A stretch of 6,996 bases of DNA from Psychrobacter sp. (GTDB taxonomy: Bacteria; Pseudomonadota; Gammaproteobacteria; Pseudomonadales; Moraxellaceae), in assembly GCA_029256865.1 (NCBI GenBank), contig JARIEH010000027.1, forward strand, positions 1 to 6,996. The letters are read 5' to 3'. The translations under genes were made by a program, and so were the position numbers. A model generated the notes under the pieces. It was not told the DNA's origin. It saw only the letters and a program-made list of their open reading frames with translations, and did no database searches. Shown in pieces: positions 5,603 to 6,996 of the stretch (position 1 is the first letter of the stretch; each line of letters opens with the position of its first letter).

Positions 5603-6996
5603 ATGAATCAAACCACCCCTCATTCTAGCAATAATTCTATCAGCAAACGTCCTGTCCGCACACGTATCGCGCCCTCACCGACTGGTTTTCCACATGTAGG
5701 AACAGCTTACATTGCGCTATTTAATTTAGCCTTTGCTAAAGCCCATGGCGGCGAGTTTATTTTACGTATCGAAGATACTGACCAAACCCGTTCAACCGAA
5801 CAATCTGAACAAATGATTTTGGATGCGCTGCGTTGGGTCGGTCTGGATTGGGCAGAAGGCCCTGACATCGGTGGCCCTCATGCGCCTTATCGTCAGAGTG
5901 AACGCGCTGCTATTTATAAAAAACACGCTAACAAGCTATTAAATAGCGATCATGCGTTTCGCTGTTTCTGTAGCAGCGAGGAGCTAGACGCCATGCGTGC
6001 TGAACAAATGGCGAATGGCGAAACCCCACGCTATGACGGCCGCTGTGCGCATTTAGCCACAGAAAAAACTGAGCAGTTGGTCGCTGAAGGTAAACCACAT
6101 GTGATTCGTATGCGCGTACCAACCCAGGGCACCTGTCAAGTCCATGACATGCTCCGCGGCACCGTTGAAATTCCTTGGTCACAGGTCGATATGCAAGTGC
6201 TGCTCAAGACTGACGGTCTGCCAACCTACCATCTGGCCAACGTCGTCGATGACCATTTGATGGAAATCACTCACGTCATGCGCGGTGAAGAGTGGCTCAA
6301 CTCTGCGCCTAAGCACCAGTTACTGTATGAGTATTTTGGTTGGGAGATGCCTGTCCTCTGCCACATGCCACTACTGCGTAACCCAGACAAATCAAAACTG
6401 TCGAAACGTAAAAACCCCACCTCGATCACTTACTATCGTGATGCAGGCGTGCTCCCTGAAGCATTGCTCAACTACCTCGGTCGTATGGGCTACTCGATGC
6501 CAGATGAGGCTGAGAAATTCACTTTAGAGGAGATGATCGACAGCTTTGATATTCAGCGTGTGTCCCTCGGCGGCCCAATCTTTGATATCGAAAAGCTTAA
6601 TTGGCTGAACTCAGAATGGTTGCGCGCCCTAACGCCTGAAGAGCTGAAGAATAAAATCCTTGTTTGGGCCAATGATAGCGACAAGCTCACGGCTATCGCT
6701 GCAGCTATCCAGCCTCGTATCGAGCTACTTTCAGATGCGGTCAATTGGAGCGGTTTTTACTTCCAAAACTTACCTGATATCACGGCTGAGAGTTTTGCTC
6801 ATAAATCGCTCGCCCCTGAGCAAATCATAGAAATGCTACAACTGGCGCTGTGGCAGCTAGAGACCTTACCGACTTGGTCGGAAGAAAACATCTACGCTAC
6901 ACTAAAAGGGCTTGCTGCTCATCTTGATATCAAGATGCGTGACTTTATGGCGCCATTCTTCGTCGCCATTGCGGGTAGCACCTCATCGACACCAGT
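5603..6996 (+). CDS. gltX: Glutamyl-tRNA synthetase GltX, 3' end missing
   Basis: GltX is a class I aminoacyl-tRNA synthetase. It attaches glutamate to tRNA-Glu in the cytoplasm, using ATP. The window holds 464 codons. Visible motifs are the nucleotide-binding start [14 protein letters not shown] (21-34), whose HVGT is the HIGH signature, RIEDTD (55-60), a zinc-site pattern C121-x-C123 with C148-x-H150 as in E. coli Glu[14 protein letters not shown] (227-238), and KLSKR (265-269), the KMSKS loop. The helical anticodon-binding part is present up to about IKMRDFMAP (443-451). By the usual 470-510 residues, a few dozen remain beyond the right edge. About 15 polar residues precede the conserved core. 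The ATG at 5603 has a weak GAG ribosome site, and no better start lies upstream. It is transcribed away from rsmH. Whether it is discriminating or non-discriminating toward tRNA-Gln cannot be read here. Confidence 0.97.
   Translation, partial: MNQTTPHSSNNSISKRPVRTRIAPSPTGFPHVGTAYIALFNLAFAKAHGGEFILRIEDTDQTRSTEQSEQMILDALRWVGLDWAEGPDIGGPHAPYRQSERAAIYKKHANKLLNSDHAFRCFCSSEELDAMRAEQMANGETPRYDGRCAHLATEKTEQLVAEGKPHVIRMRVPTQGTCQVHDMLRGTVEIPWSQVDMQVLLKTDGLPTYHLANVVDDHLMEITHVMRGEEWLNSAPKHQLLYEYFGWEMPVLCHMPLLRNPDKSKLSKRKNPTSITYYRDAGVLPEALLNYLGRMGYSMPDEAEKFTLEEMIDSFDIQRVSLGGPIFDIEKLNWLNSEWLRALTPEELKNKILVWANDSDKLTAIAAAIQPRIELLSDAVNWSGFYFQNLPDITAESFAHKSLAPEQIIEMLQLALWQLETLPTWSEENIYATLKGLAAHLDIKMRDFMAPFFVAIAGSTSSTP

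Noticed and set aside
5928..6182. Minus-strand frame opposite gltX
   Set aside because: It overlaps the zinc-site region of gltX, whose motifs are intact; codon and residue content fit a shadow frame.

Overview
This is a chromosomal housekeeping region from a gammaproteobacterium. It holds the start of a division and cell wall (dcw) cluster on the minus strand and a divergent glutamyl-tRNA synthetase gene on the plus strand. The order, read on the minus strand, is rsmH, ftsL, ftsI and murE (cut by the left edge). gltX reads rightward from 5603 and is cut by the right edge. The moderate GC content, the long low-complexity N-terminal extensions on conserved proteins, the loose spacing within the dcw cluster and gltX next to rsmH suggest Moraxellaceae, most likely Psychrobacter. 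That genus call is inference from general familiarity, not from a search.

Layout: murE lacks its 3' end (1-1300). A 161-bp linker (1301-1461) holds a strong 17-bp hairpin and a second, adjoining inverted repeat. ftsI (1462-3570) overlaps ftsL (3563-4000) by 8 bp. A 213-bp gap (4001-4213) follows, then rsmH (4214-5359). The 243-bp divergent region (5360-5602) carries a good sigma-70-type promoter facing rsmH, with an inverted repeat over its -10 box, and an extended -10 promoter facing gltX. gltX fills 5603-6996.

The genes act together as follows. RsmH methylates C1402 of 16S rRNA. FtsL is a bitopic divisome protein that works with FtsB and FtsQ and, through FtsW-FtsI, switches on septal peptidoglycan synthesis. 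FtsI (PBP3) is the septal transpeptidase. MurE adds the third amino acid of the peptidoglycan stem peptide. GltX charges tRNA-Glu and belongs to translation, not to the dcw pathway.

I found no mobile element, CRISPR array, tRNA or rRNA, and no sign of a new multigene system. The points worth a second look are regulatory and structural: the operator-like repeat at the rsmH promoter, no mraZ where it normally sits, two linkers that split a normally compact cluster, the tandem RNA hairpins ahead of murE, and the unusually long N-terminal tails of FtsI and RsmH.
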